Part shown: positions 26,013-37,645 of the stretch, one piece after another
Numbering within the stretch: position 1 is the first letter of the stretch
Layout of the letters: each line of letters opens with the position of its first letter
DNA from: Nansenia antarctica
Lineage: Eukaryota > Chordata > Actinopteri > Argentiniformes > Microstomatidae
Assembly: GCA_963989245.1 (NCBI GenBank)
Contig: CAXDII010000002.1
Location: 1-64,000, forward strand
DNA length: 64,000 nucleotides
Reading direction: 5' to 3'
The notes under the pieces: generated by a model
Told to the model about the DNA's origin: nothing
The model's input: only the letters and a program-made list of their open reading frames with translations
The model's database searches: none
Program-made: the position numbers and the translations under genes

Positions 26013-27168
26013 AATGTCAGTGGGTAACGTGGTTATCTTTATCTTCGTTCTGTGTGATTGACAGGTTGTGTCAGCTCCTTCTCAGTGACAGGGTCTTCAG
26101 GAGGAACTGTCATCTTCTACTGTAAATATCCCCAATATGAAAGAAACAATGTTAAATGCCTCTGCATGACACAAGCTGTTTCATCTTGTGAGGCTAAAAT
26201 AAGAACAGATAGAAAGAACACCTGGGAACACAATGATAGATTCTCTCTGTATGACAACACTGGGGGGAAGTTCTTCATGGTGACCATCAGACAACTGACC
26301 ACTGAGGATAAAGGGACCCACAAGTGTGGAGTGGACATACCTGAAGTAGTAATTATCGTGTTCAGTCAGGGAGGCTAGTCTACAGTCAGAGCAGCATCAG
26401 ACATTGAGGTTGTTATTTGTGTTTCTATTGACAGAGGAGTGCTGTGAGAAGTCAGTCACACAGACGGCTTATCTGGGAGGAACGACCACCATCAGCTGCA
26501 AATATCCAAAGAATGAAGATTTAAGCCACAAGTATGTGTGCAAACAAGTGGATGAAGTTACCTGTGACACCAGGATTCATGCTCCATATGATAAACAGAC
26601 AGAAGGGAAATTCTCACTGTCTGACAACAAGGAAAAGGGAGTCTACACTGTGACCATCACTGCCCTGGCTGAAGAGGATGCTGGGACATACTGGTGTGGA
26701 GGGGAGATTCAGAGAACCGGAGGGTACTTCATCACACTGTTTAGTCAGGTGCACCTGCAAGTTGAAGGCGAGTCTAAACTGGTCTTCTACCATTACATAT
26801 CTTAATGCTAGCTCAGACAACAGCATGTCACATTTTGGCCAGTAGAGGAGTCTGTCTCATCTCAATGACAATAACATCAGTGGTATTAGAGAAGATATGC
26901 TGTGCTATTGAAGGGCTCTTCTTTGTTTACTCTCCCCCCCCCCCCCCTTAGTGCTGCCCTTGTCTCTCTCTCTTCCCATGGGACTGTCTACTGCGCCTAC
27001 AGCACCTATGACTATTACCTCATGCTTCTAATCGTTTTTAGAAAGGACAACATTAGGACTGTCTGTGTTTGCATAGACTATTGTCAGGTTTTCAGCCCTG
27101 CAGGTAGTTGCACCCCCAACAACCACCATGACCTCCATGTCTCCTGTACCACCACCACCACCACCACC

Positions 27169-27247
<79 letters not shown>

Positions 27248-28600
27248 CCACCACCATCATCATCATCATCATCACCACCCCCATCATCATCATCATCATC
27301 ATCGTCGTCATCATCCATCTCTCCATCAACACCATCTGGTAAGGAAACTCTGAACCTTAACAGCTCACCACATTCAACTGCTGAACAAACTTGCCTGTTG
27401 ATGACACCAGGGATTGGAGAGTTATTGATTACTGATTGGTATGGGCTCATACCTGCAAATTATGTAGAGAACATACTCCTGATCACAGCCATTGACCCTA
27501 CAGGCAACGACCAGCCATCAACACTGTAAAATATGTTTTCCATTGAAACCTGTAGTGTCAGTAGTGACACGTTTTATATTTTTTTTTTTTTGATTTTTAT
27601 CCCTTTTTCACCCAATTTGGTAGCCAATTTAACCCAACTTAGCATCCAATTATCCCCTGCCTATTGCATAGGATCCGCCGCACGACCCCGTGGCCGGCAG
27701 TCCCAGAAGAGGCCGCCAGGCAGACTAGGCTGACTGGCTCCTCGAGCCCAGTACCGTTATTCCGGCGCCCAGGGGGCGGTGTTGCGCGACGGATCCTAGT
27801 CCAGAAATACTCCTATACCGCCCTCGGAAGCGGCCGCCCAATATGCCGCTTCCCGTGTGCCTCGGCCATATCTGGATCTGGCGAGCCGGGATACGAACCC
27901 CGGCCCCGGTGGGCAGCATGCACTAGTGGCCAGTGCGTAGACCGCTACACCACCGCGGGGCCTGTAGTGACACGTTCTGTCAGTAGTGACTCTGTTCTGC
28001 CTCTGCTTGTGTGTCCCTGTGTTCCAGGTACCTCTGTGGTCATCATCGTGCCTGTGAGTCTGGCTGTGCTGCTGTTGATAACACTCACAGTGGTCTTGTG
28101 CTTCAGATGGAAATGTAACAAGGTGCAAGGTATGTCCCTCCCACACACACACAGGAACAAGCAACAACCCCATCCACACACTCACAGACAAAGACACACA
28201 GCAAAAAACAACAACCCCATCTGCACAGACACACACACCACAAATAATGTTTTTCCTGCTGAAAATGTTGTGTTCCTCAGCTCCGGTCTCCTCCAGCACA
28301 CAGAACCCGACCAGCCCAAACACTCACACAGGAAACACAGGAGAGGTGAGGGGTCCATGGTTGAAGGTTTACTGTATTTGTAATATCCCTTACTAGCTAT
28401 TGTAAAATGTGTAAAGTTTATACATTTATTTGTTTATCTTTTAGGAGACTCAGGATTATGAGAATGACCCTGCTCCAGGTACCTTGGTCTTCAACAAGAA
28501 GGACGATTCTGTCTACCAAAGCCTGAACCCCCAAACTGCAAACCTAGACCCAGTCTACCAAAGCCTGCACCCCCAAACTATTAAGATTAATCAAGTATAA
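25753..28600 (+). CDS. CD300/pIgR-like receptor gene 2 (first Ig exon donor deleted)
   Basis: Exons: 25753-25792 (signal peptide), 26065 onward (Ig domain 1, cysteine motif KCLC, ends KCGVDIPE), 26435-26767 (Ig domain 2, DAGTYWCGGE, 333 bp), 27108-27338 (poly-Pro/poly-Ser stalk), 28028-28129 (transmembrane, SLAVLLLITLTVVLCF then basic RWKCNK), 28281-28345, 28445-28600 (tail). The tail has QDYEND and two YQSL motifs, one an ITIM (SVYQSL). Relative to gene 1, about 80 bp spanning the end of Ig exon 1 and its GT donor are deleted, so read-through stops at 26376-26378. The signal exon and later exons share phase 1, so skipping exon 26065 gives a single-Ig receptor in frame. Domain 2 uses a GC donor (GAAG|GCGAGT). 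Either a one-domain inhibitory receptor, a short secreted domain-1 protein, or a dying gene. Confidence 0.75.
27150..27310. repeat. (CCA/TCA)n coding microsatellite, CD300-like gene 2 stalk
   Basis: Encodes alternating poly-Pro and poly-Ser blocks; in-frame length variation relative to gene 1. Confidence 0.9.
27574..27964 (-). mobile_element. tRNA-derived SINE in CD300-like gene 2 intron
   Basis: 391 bp, flanked by an 11-bp duplication AGTGACACGTT (27563-27573, 27965-27975) and absent from gene 1. The minus strand has a tRNA-like head (GGTGTAGCGGTCTACGCA, GGGGTTCGTATCCCG) and ends in an A-rich tail. A different family from the SINE at 790-1017. Confidence 0.88.
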
Positions 28601-29569
28601 AGCAATAGTTACGGTTCAGCTATTGCATAGAAACTATGCACCACAACCATAATACCACAACCAGGCTTTGTGGGAATTACAAGTGTGTATGGTAGTCTAC
28701 AATCACTTAAGATTACACATGCTTTAGGTTTAAAAGCAAGATTCCGTGTGTTTAACCTAAGCTCACACAGTATGTAAGTGTCTTTCTTGCTCATGAAATG
28801 TGAAACGCCAAACCCATAGCAAAAGAAATCTTGGTGTGCTTCTTGACCCTGATTTGAATCTCACATCAGTAATCTCACTAAAACCACCTTTTATCACCTT
28901 AGAAATATTGCTAATGTGCAACCGTTTCTCTCCCAGGCAGATACTGAGAGATGCTTTTATCACTAGCAGGCTTGATTACTGCAATGCTCTCCTTTTCCGG
29001 TCTAGCTGAGAAATCTGTAAATAAGCTACAGATCATTCAGAATGCAGCAGCACGTGTCCCAGGGTTTCCGTTAACCGGTAATTACCGGTCTTTGTCCGGT
29101 AAAATTTGTTGAAGTCCGACAAATTGAAAAGTCGTCGGACATATTGTCAGGTGAAATTAATTCCCTCTAAGCACAATTTGAATACAATTCGCTAAAGTTC
29201 ACATTCTGATTCCTTCTATTTTAAAAAAGACGAATATATAGGCTATGTATTTCTTTTATTATGATATGATTTGACACCGGCATGATGATGACTCCTAATG
29301 TGTAGGCTGGTCTATGCGAAACAGCGGTAATAGTCAGGTGCCACATGGGATTGATGCCAGATGGGATTACAGCCTAACCAGTCTATTACCGCTTAAACCC
29401 AGTAGCCCATTCGGCGATAACCCGGCCCATCTGGCAACCCAGAGTTCAGAGTTGAATGGAAAGAAACTTTCCCCTGGCTGCGTTTAGATGAGGAAGGAAC
29501 AATGTTCTGCAGTGCTCACCATGCAAAAAATCGGGGAGGAATAACGGATTCACGAGAGGAGAAACGAAT

Positions 29570-30659
29570 ATGAGAATGTCGGCTCTCACTGATCACAGGC
29601 GGTGCAGTGAGCACATATTATCGGCGGTCAGTTTGAGGCAACAGCAAACCGCTATGAAAGGCCACTGTGAGCAGGCTAATGCAACGGCTAACAATAAGCT
29701 GCACTCTCAGCTACAAGTTGCATTTCACATGGCAAAAAATGGCATCGCATGTCATCAGTTAGGGATGCTCCGATTTATCGGCCACCGATTTAAATCGGCC
29801 GATTTCACTCCAAATGACTCGATCGGTGATCGGCAAAAATGGCCGATCGCAAAAACCGATCTTTTTTTTTTTTTTCTTTTTTTCCTGGGGAAGACAGATA
29901 ACTGAACAGAAAACATAGGAGGACGTAACAGTATGTAAACCATGAAGGCCACGTTTATGATGTCTTTTATACAGCCATATCAACTGACTTGGGCTTCAGG
30001 CCCTAACTGGGTGATAGGCCAGACCTTTACTATGCCATAAAAATGGGTCTGCGTTTGCTTGGTGCCTAATGGATCAAAACTTTTGTCTAAAAAGCAAAAA
30101 ATATGTAGGCTATCCAGTCAGTAGGCCTACAGTTATGTATTTAAAAAAAAATCGGTATCGGTATCGGTATCGGTTGATCTTGAGGAAAAAAATCGGTGAT
30201 CGGTATCGGCCCCAAAAATCCAGATCGGAGCATCCCTATCATCAGTATGTGGGACTGACTGAGCTACTGAAAGCAGTTAAGGCTCCAGATTTTGTCTTGA
30301 GTGAGGGCATTTAGCGCCACAGCGACTCCGTTGATGACATGGAAAGGGTACTGGAAGACGTTGTGATGGATCAGCTGGATGAAAAGCTAAAGGGGAGTGA
30401 CTTCATTGGAATTATCATTGATGAGACAGTAAATATCACCGTGGACAAGAAGCTGATTATATACGTGAAGTTGGAAATAAAAGGAAGAGTTGAGACATGT
30501 TTTCTGGGCAATTATGATGTGCGGGACCGCACAGAGTGTATATTTGACAAAGTGGTGGAGGTGCTCCGCGAGAGAGGTGTGGAGCTGTCCCGCGTCATTG
30601 GCCTGGGCTTTCCATTCAGGTGCACTGTGGTGCCCACCGAGTTGCGTTGGCCGCGCTAG
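29570..30659 (+). pseudogene. hAT transposase-like fragment (ZNF862-like), interrupted
   Basis: An open frame from 29570 runs to about 29757 (CEQANATANNKLHSQLQ...), is cut by the nested MITE, and resumes at 30243 (YVGLTELLKAVKAP). A stop follows near 30314, then DDMERVLEDVVMDQL and FIGIIIDETVNITVDKKL to 30659. The IDET/ID-E-S-type block is typical of the catalytic region of hAT/ZNF862-like proteins. Too short and broken to be active. Confidence 0.65.
29760..30238. mobile_element. Nested hAT MITE
   Basis: 479 bp; termini TAGGGATGCTCCGAT and its exact inverse ATCGGAGCATCCCTA. Flanked by 8-bp TCATCAGT (29752-29759, 30239-30246). Inside are ATCGGT repeats. It lies inside the larger hAT element, so it is the younger insertion. 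Confidence 0.95.
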
Positions 30660-31354
30660 ATGCTGCAAAGGCTGTTGACCAGGTAGGAGCCTACAAGCGC
30701 ACAACTGCTTCTGTGTACTCCTTTTGTCCACCTGGTAAAAGAAATGACGTTGTTTTATTGATTAAAAAAGGGTAAAACTGGAAAGAGAAAATAGAAAACT
30801 CACATTAATCCCAAACAATTTAACAAACTTCAGTTAACGTAATGTGGAGTCCGTTCATTGATCGATGCTGTCTGTTCAGTTCCCAGTGAGGCGCCCGTTC
30901 AGCGCTGGACATAATGGCATAGCGCGCATGCGAATCATGTTATATTATTATATATTATATAGCTCGCATCTAATCATATCGGATGAGAAATAGACATTAA
31001 ATGGAATATATAGGCCGCTACACAACAGTTATCACCGCGACAAACAGCTATATTATATTTTAATATGATGACCGGAATATCTCACGTTTGTCCGGTAAAT
31101 CGAATCGGCAATTTTTTCTAACGGAAACCCTGACGTGTCCTGACCAAGACCAGAAGGAGAGCACACATCTCACCTGTCTTTAGGTCCCTTCATTGGTTGC
31201 CTGTCAGTTTTAGAATAGATTTTAAGATTATTTTATTGGTGTTCAAATCACTCAAAGGACTAGCGCCTGAATACTTGTCAGACATGCTTTTAATATGCTC
31301 CCTCTAGATCACTCAGGTCCTCTGGCACTGGCCTTTTAGTTGTTCCCATCAAAG

Positions 31355-32787
31355 AACTTCACTGTATTGTTGTATTTCCTTATATTACAGTTTATTTTCA
31401 CTGTATTGTTGTATTTCCTTATATTACAGTTTATATTCACTGTATTGTTGTATTTCCTTATATTACTGTTTATTTTCACTGTATTGTTGTATTTCCTTAT
31501 ATTACAGTTTATTTTCACTGTATTGTTGTATTTCCTTATATTACTGTTTATTTTCACTGTATTGTTGTATTTCCTTATATTACCGTTTATTTTCACTGTA
31601 TTGTTGTATTTCCTTATATTACCGTTTATTTTCACTGTATTGTTGTATTTCCTTATATTACTGTTTATTTTCACTGTATTGTTGTATTTCCTTATATTAC
31701 AGTTTATTTTCACTGTATTGTTGTATTTCCTTATATTACTGTTTATTTTCACTGTATTGTTGTATTTCCTTATATTACCGTTTATTTTCACTGTATTGTT
31801 GTATTTCCTTATATTACTGTTTATTTTCACTGTATTGTTGTATTTCCTTATATTACAGTTTATTTTCACTGTATTGTTGTATTTCCTTATATTACCGTTT
31901 ATTTTCACTGTATTGTTGTATTTCCTTATATTACTGTTTATTTTCACTGTATTGTTGTATTTCCTTATATTACCGTTTATTTTCACTGTATTGTTGTATT
32001 TCCTTATATTACCGTTTATTTTCACTGTATTGTTGTATTTCCTTATATTACAGTTTATTTTCACTGTATTGTTGTATTTCCTTATATTACCGTTTATTTT
32101 CACTGTATTGTTGTATTTCCTTATATTACAGTTTATTTTCACTGTATTGTTGTATTTCCTTATATTACCGTTTATTTTCACTGTATTGTTGTATTTCCTT
32201 ATATTACCGTTTATTTTCACTGTATTGTTGTATTTCCTTATTACCGTTTATTTTCACTGTATTGTTGTATTTCCTTATATTACCGTTTATTTTCACTGTA
32301 TTGTTGTATTTCCTTATATTACTGTTTATTTTCACTGTATTGTTGTATTTCCTTATATTACCGTTTATTTTCACTGTATTGTTGTATTTCCTTATATTAC
32401 AGTTTATTTTCACTGTATTGTTGTATTTCCTTATTACAGTTTATTTTCACTGTATTGTTGTATTTCCTTATATTACAGTTTATTTTCACTGTATTGTTGT
32501 ATTTCCTTATATTACAGTTTATTTTCACTGTATTGTTGTATTTCCTTATATTACAGTTTATTTTCACTGTATTGTTGTATTTCCTTATATTACAGTTTAT
32601 TTTCACTGTATTGTTGTATTTCCTTATATTACAGTTTATTTTCACTGTATTGTTGTATTTCCTTATTACAGTTTATTTTCACTGTATTGTTGTATTTCCT
32701 TATTACAGTTTATTTTCACTGTATTGTTGTATTTCCTTATACTACCGTTTATTTTCACTGTATTGTTGTATTTCCTTATATTACCGT
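31355..32787. repeat. 39-bp minisatellite, array 2 (about 37 units)
   Basis: Same unit as 24020-24793 but nearly twice as many copies. Several units lack TA (CCTTATTACCG), giving 37-bp variants that shift frames. The 512-residue open frame here is an artefact of the period. Confidence 0.97.
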
Positions 32788-34059
32788 GTGTAATGTGATT
32801 GCAATTTGTTCCTGTTCGCGGATGACTCGGCTCTGCTGGTCTCTGACAGGGACATATTGCAGGTGGAAAAAGCGCTAAGCACTGAACTGAGTAGAATCTG
32901 CATCTGGCTAGCTGACAATAAACTATCAATACACCTAGGTAAAACTGAAACCATCCTATACGGATCCCCATCTAAACTCAGAAAGGCTGTACATTTCAAA
33001 ATAAAAGTGGGTAACATTAATATCACAAGAAAAGAGGATATTACATACCTGGGCTCCATCTTAGAGGCAAATCTTTATCTTTTCGATAAAATGGCAGCAA
33101 AAGTAATCAAAAAAGTGAACCATAGAACTAGATTCTTGTACAGGATATCCTCACTTGTCAGTAAAAACACACTGAGGACCCTATCAGGAGCTCTCATTCA
33201 ATGTCACTTCGACTATGCCGTAACATCATGGTACTATAGAACCACAAAGGCCCAAAAAACAAGACTCCAGACAGCCCAAAATAAACTGGTTAGGCTTCTG
33301 CTAGGCCTCAACCCTAGGACACATCTAACCGCTGCTCATTTTTTGAGCCTTGATTGGCTACGAGTAGTTGACAGAGTGCAGCAGCTTGCACTGGGCCTGG
33401 TCTTCAAGATACGCTACACCACAAAGACACCCAAGTACCTGTCAACATACTTCCAAAAAGTGAACAACGTCCACACATACAATACCAGAGGAAGCTCCAC
33501 GAACCACGTTCAACCGCGTTGCACCACAAACAAGGGGTTAAACTCGTTTGCAAACTATGCAGTAAAAATGTGGAACGCCCTTCCTATAATCTTAAAGGAG
33601 TGCAAAACACTGCCCACCTTCAAAACCACTCTCAAAAAACATTTACAGGAGGCTGCAATCCGTAACTGGACCCTCTAAATCAAATATCAGATTAAAAGAC
33701 CCGACCTACCCACTGTACATACTTTGTGTTTTGTCCCCCGCCCCCACCTGTGGTGTATGTCCCCACCTGTCCTACCCGCTGTACATACCTTATGCTTTGT
33801 TGTATTGTTCTTCCCATGATGGATGTATGTTTATCTTGTAGATAGTACTAGTTATTTGTCTGTATTATCTTGTAGATAGTACTAGTTTTTTTTGTCTGTC
33901 TTACATGTAACGATGAATTGAGAATCAAGGACCCCAATTGAAATAAGCCAGTGGCTTTCTTGGGTTTTTATCCTGTTAGTTGACCTTGTATGTAATATGT
34001 ACTTTCATGTACCTACTTCTGCAAATCTTCTAATAAAGTTTTCAATCAATCAATCAAAA
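32787..34059 (+). mobile_element. 5'-truncated LINE with reverse transcriptase C-terminus
   Basis: An open frame to 33680 begins at the catalytic FADDSALL motif. It continues through KTETILYGSP, ITYLGSILEANLY, AQNKLVRLLLGLNPRT and WNALPIILK to a stop after NWTL. The 3' UTR ends with AATAAAGTTTTC and (TCAA)n. It is inserted inside a 39-bp unit: array text stops at TTACCG on the left and resumes ACCGTTTATTTTCACTG on the right. The finger and upstream endonuclease parts are missing. Clade not assigned. Confidence 0.88.
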
Positions 34060-34159
34060 CCGTTTATTTTCACTGTACTGTTGTATTTTCATTGTTAAGC
34101 TCCTTGTATTGCATGAAAATGTTGCATGAAAAGCACTATATAAATGAAGTCTGATTTGT

Positions 34160-35160
34160 TCTGAGTTGATTCGAAACCCCCTCACTGAATGATGTCAGCA
34201 GTGATGTCTTAGTATTACTAAGAGGAGTAAATATAACTCTCCATCCGCCTTGGCTGTTTCCTCTGTGCTGCTGTCTTGTGGTTTAGCACACAAATGGCAG
34301 ACTGCACAGGGGTGTTGGGGGGCTCTGCACTAGAGGGAGGGAGGGGCTGAGAGAGTGTTTGAATCTGGAGTCAAAGCACCAAACTCACTGGCGAAGGTTG
34401 GACAGCAGGTTAGCTACCTTCCTTCCATAAAAGGGGCGGTTGTGGGTCAGAAGGTAGAGCCGACGTCTAATGATCGCAAGGTGTCCTTGAGCAAGGCACT
34501 GAACCCCTAATTGCTTCAGGGTCGCCATCCCTTGCTTAGAGCCTAAAATACCAAATTCCAACAATTGACTGAGAAGTTGATTGCATGGTAATAAAACAAT
34601 TATTTACATACTATCTTTCCCATTCACTACATGTGACGGCATGAGGAACGCCATGCAGTGAACTAGGGTAGGTCAACACATAGTGCCGGTTTCACACTCA
34701 AGGCCTAATCCTAGACTAAAATGGACGTTCAATGGAGATTTTACATTGAAAGTGTGATTTTAGTCCAGGACTAGGCCTTAAACCTTGTCTGTGAGACCAG
34801 CCCATAGTCTTTTTTAGAAGGTCTACCTAGGTTGTAAACGGCTTTCATTGGTTGTGGCGCCATCTACTGGTGCCAATAAATGACTGCAGCTGAGACACTG
34901 CAGCTGAGTTGATGCTACACTCAAAATGACAGAGGAAGAAGAACGCTGACATCATCTTAACTGTCTCTCCTATCCCCTCTACTCCCCTCTCTCTACTGTA
35001 AATAACAATAATACAAATATATATCTTCCTTCCCATCATTATGACTGCCAATGGCACCAGGCCCGAGCATAAATCACTTGTTCTAGCGATGATTGATCCA
35101 TAGATGATTCACTTAATTAAACAAAATGTACTTTGTTGTAAGTCGCTTTGGATAAAGGCG
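34160..35160. other. Intergenic/intronic DNA with SINE fragments
   Basis: No gene seen. Has a truncated V-SINE-like head and core at 34433-34530 (+ strand), a palindromic CCTAGACTAAAAT/ATTTTAGTCCAGGAC pair at about 34710-34770, and a SINE tail at 35135-35165. Confidence 0.55.
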
Positions 35161-35260
35161 TCTGCTAAATGCCGCAAACGCAACATCTCCATGCTCCCCT
35201 TTTAAATCACAGTTCAAATGGGGTGCAGCGGGTGCAGCAGCAGCAGCATCCGTCTGTTAC

Positions 35261-35400
35261 CTTCGATACCTACGCGTACCCGCTCCATGTCGGCTCTGAG
35301 CGCGTGCAGCAGCGTGGTGAGGCTGTGCCTGAGCTTCATGGCCTCGCGGAGCTCCGCCTCTCGCCGCTCCAGCATCAGACGCAGCACTGCCTCCTCTCTC
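35261..35400 (-). CDS. ssx2ip-like internal exon (140 bp)
   Basis: Minus strand: acceptor CCCCCTGCAG, then frame REEAVLRLMLERREAELREA and LRHSLTTLLHALRADMER to donor GAAG|GTAACA. It is the coiled coil that in SSX2IP follows the ILNYVGRADGKR region (recalled from the human protein). The preceding exon ends in phase 2 and this one continues it. The end phase (1) matches the exon at 18809. Alternative donors GTACGC or GTAGGT exist a few bases upstream but break that phase. Confidence 0.68.
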
Positions 35401-35575
35401 CTGCAGGGGGAGAGAGAGAGAGACAGATTGGTGGCGGTGGGGGTGAGGGACATAAGTGAGAGAGAGGGAGGAGAAAGAAAGAGAGCGAGGAGAAAGAGAG
35501 CGAGGAGAAAGAGAGAGAAAGAGGAGAAAGAGAGAGGAGAAAGAGAGAGAGAGGAGAGAGAGAGGGGGTTGGTCA
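35401..35575. repeat. GA-rich low-complexity tract
   Basis: GAGAGA/GAGGAGAAAGAG repeats on the plus strand; the CT-rich minus strand lies just upstream of the ssx2ip-like exon acceptor. Confidence 0.85.
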
Positions 35576-35599
35576 ACCAGTAAGAACGTTTAATCTTCT

Positions 35600-35745
35600 C
35601 TCCTCCTTACCCGTCATTGGCCCTCTAAGTACCCTCCCCCAGTGTCTCCTTATCCGTCATTGGCCCTCTAAGTACCCTCCCCCAGTGTCTCCTTACCCGT
35701 CATTGGCCCTCTAAGTACCCTCCCCCAGTGTCTCCTTACCCGTCA
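35600..35745. repeat. 43-bp tandem repeat overlapping an ssx2ip-like exon donor
   Basis: Three full copies plus the exon-overlapping start, each containing CCTTACCCGTCATTGG (one copy CCTTATCC). On the minus strand each carries the exon end and donor GACGG|GTAAGG, so the true donor is followed by near-copies of itself, at about 35691 and 35605; the copy at 35648 is mutated. Confidence 0.9.
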
Positions 35746-35818
35746 TTGGCCATGGCTGGCGTTGCTGGCTGGTCCCTCCTCCCCAGGACTCTTGGAATGG
35801 TGTTCAGTACCTCAATGG
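35740..35818 (-). CDS. ssx2ip-like internal exon (79 bp)
   Basis: Minus strand: acceptor CCTTTAG, frame IEVLNTIPRVLGRRDQPA then MANDG, donor CGG|GTAAGG. Aligns with the SSX2IP segment MDILNYVGRADGKRG by position and pattern. Joins the 140-bp exon in frame (phase 2). Confidence 0.62.
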
Positions 35819-35989
35819 CTAAAGGAGATAATTATATATATATATATTTTTAAAAAAATACAATTCATATACATTTCCATTTAGCAGACACGTTGACATT
35901 TTACGTTGACATTTTACTTCAAATGACCCCTCATGGCGGTTCTAGTGTTAAGCCTAGTCTGTGAGACCGGCCCAGTGTGTTAAGCCCAA

Positions 35990-36420
35990 TTTATACTTCT
36001 GCGTCGAATTTACGCGTAGCCTACGCAAGGGCTCTCCCAATTTATAGTTCTGCGTTGGTCGGTCTGCGTCTCGTTGGTCGGTGTACTCATAGCAGCAATA
36101 ATAGCGATTTTTTTTTAGTTATGCTTGTTGTAAAGAAAATGTCTATAATGCATTGAAATGACATTAAACTAAGATAATAAGATGGTTATCATACTTTTTC
36201 AAATCTTTATTAATAAGTAATTACAGAAAAATTAAATGACATTTCTGTCATGGCTTCCGAATTTTGGCCTACGAGAGAGTCAGAATCATGTCGGACTCAT
36301 GTGCTACCAAGCGGACCAATCACAGTGCTTACGGTCTGCGTAGGCACTGCCGCGCAGTTACATTTTTGGAGAGGTGCGCGTGAGCCTACGGCGTAGGCAG
36401 TATACTTACTTCTGCAAAGA
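35990..36420. repeat. DNA-repeat family with TTATACTTCTGCGT motif
   Basis: GC-rich segment starting AATTTATACTTCTGCGTCGA with CGTAGCCTACGC, and a related right part (CCTACGGCGTAGGC). The left motif recurs at 3135, 15645 (inverse) and 21218. Possibly a non-autonomous DNA transposon family; ends not defined. Confidence 0.45.
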
Positions 36421-36485
36421 ATACCTCTGTGTCATTGGCTGCTATAGGCATAAAAGGAGAGAAACTCATGGTGTAGCCCCCATCT

Positions 36486-36701
36486 TCTCCTGACCTCAAC
36501 CCTATTGAGAACCTTTGGAGCATCCTCAAGCAAAATATATATGAGGGTGGGAGGCAGTTCACATCAAAACAGCAGCTCTGGGAGGCTATTCTGGCATCCT
36601 GCAAAGAAATTCAAGCAGAAACTGTCCAAAAACTCACAAGTTCAATGGATGCAAGAATTGTGAAGGTGATATCAAAGAAGGGGTCCTATGTTAACATGTA
36701 A
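36486..36701 (+). pseudogene. Tc1/mariner transposase C-terminal fragment
   Basis: Open frame SPDLNPIENLWSILKQ to MDARIVKVISKKGSYVNM-stop (71 codons). NPIENLW carries the last catalytic acidic residue of the Tc1 DDE domain. The rest of the transposase is missing. The following AT-rich text ends near 37035 with CATAATAATTTGGAAC, likely the 3' terminus; the same text occurs at 36833-36846. Confidence 0.88.
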
Positions 36702-37552
36702 CTTGACCTGTTAAGATGTTTTTGTTTGAAATAGCTTTTGATTTCAGTAAATATGACCTCCTAACCCTAAATTCATCAAATGACCATTTTTAGTTCCTTA
36801 CAACCTATAAAATGTTTTGAAACTCTGTTGTGCATAATAATTTGGAACAGTGCATTTTGAGTTTTTTATTATAAAAAAAAAATACTGTTATCATTGGGAG
36901 GTTTGTTCAATAAAATTTGAATTATACTCTAACGGTTGATGACTTGAAAATTATACTGATTGTCATTTGCATCGACTATTTAGGAAAATCTGAGAAAAAT
37001 ATAATTTGCATAATAATTTGGAACGAGGTGTATATATCTTTACAAAGGTAATTTTTTTGGAGTGATGCAGTCCCCACTCTCATATTTTTCTTTTTTTTCT
37101 GTTCAGTATTGTACAGAGACAGTGAGTACGACAGGAAGTGAGGAGGAGAGGGTAGCCTATGTCAGCAGGGCCAGATATGAACCCATGCCAACGTTGTACA
37201 TATAATGTAGATTATGCATATAATGTATAGTGCACTGTAGGCCATAGTGCTAGACCACTGGACCACCCTAGGCCACCACACCACAACATGTTGATTAGAA
37301 ACGGCCTGTCACCCATGAAAACACAAGTCCTAGCACTGAAAAGCAGAATTCGAGCTAATGTGGAAACCATTCGGCCATGTTGGAAGTATGAACGTGGGCA
37401 ATAACACCTCTCTCATTGTCCGGCTTCGAAGAACAACCTAATGACTTGGCGGGGGTCATGACTAATAATGCCCCTTTAATTGCGCTGACGTTTTTAGCCT
37501 ACTGTGACTATTTCACAGACAATTCCTAAGTTCTTGCCGTCTTACCTGCAGG

Positions 37553-37645
37553 GCAGAGTGCTTTCCTGAGACACCGGCAGCAGTGTTCTGTAATTGACCA
37601 CGTGCAGGAGACAATTCATCAGAGCAACGCATCCGGGTACTTTCC
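37553..37645 (-). CDS. Possible upstream ssx2ip-like exon
   Basis: Minus-strand frame GKVPGCVALMNCLLHVVNYR to a donor TGCAG|GTAAGA at 37552. The pattern VALMNCLLHVV resembles the N-terminal IVAVLNCMNELLV block recalled from SSX2IP. Start not fixed. End phase (2) does not match the 79-bp exon, so further exons would be needed between. Confidence 0.35.

Larger units (their letters stand above)
29060..31132 (+). mobile_element. hAT element with transposase remnant
   Basis: 2073 bp, termini CAGGGTTTCCGTTA and its inverse (TAACGGAAACCCTG in near-perfect form). Perfect 8-bp target duplication ACGTGTCC (29052-29059, 31133-31140). Interior frames resemble ZNF862-like hAT proteins. Absent from tandem unit 1, so it inserted after that duplication. 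A second, nested hAT MITE cuts its coding part. Confidence 0.93.
28815..31330 (+). mobile_element. L2-type LINE remnant, split by a hAT element
   Basis: Same remnant as 23560-23975, interrupted at AACGTGTCC by the hAT element at 29060-31132 and resuming at 31133 with TGACCAAGACCAGAAGG. Confidence 0.85.

Noticed and set aside
31340..32878. A 512-residue open frame
   Set aside because: It is the 39-bp minisatellite; the period is a multiple of three, so frames stay open on both strands. No gene-like composition.
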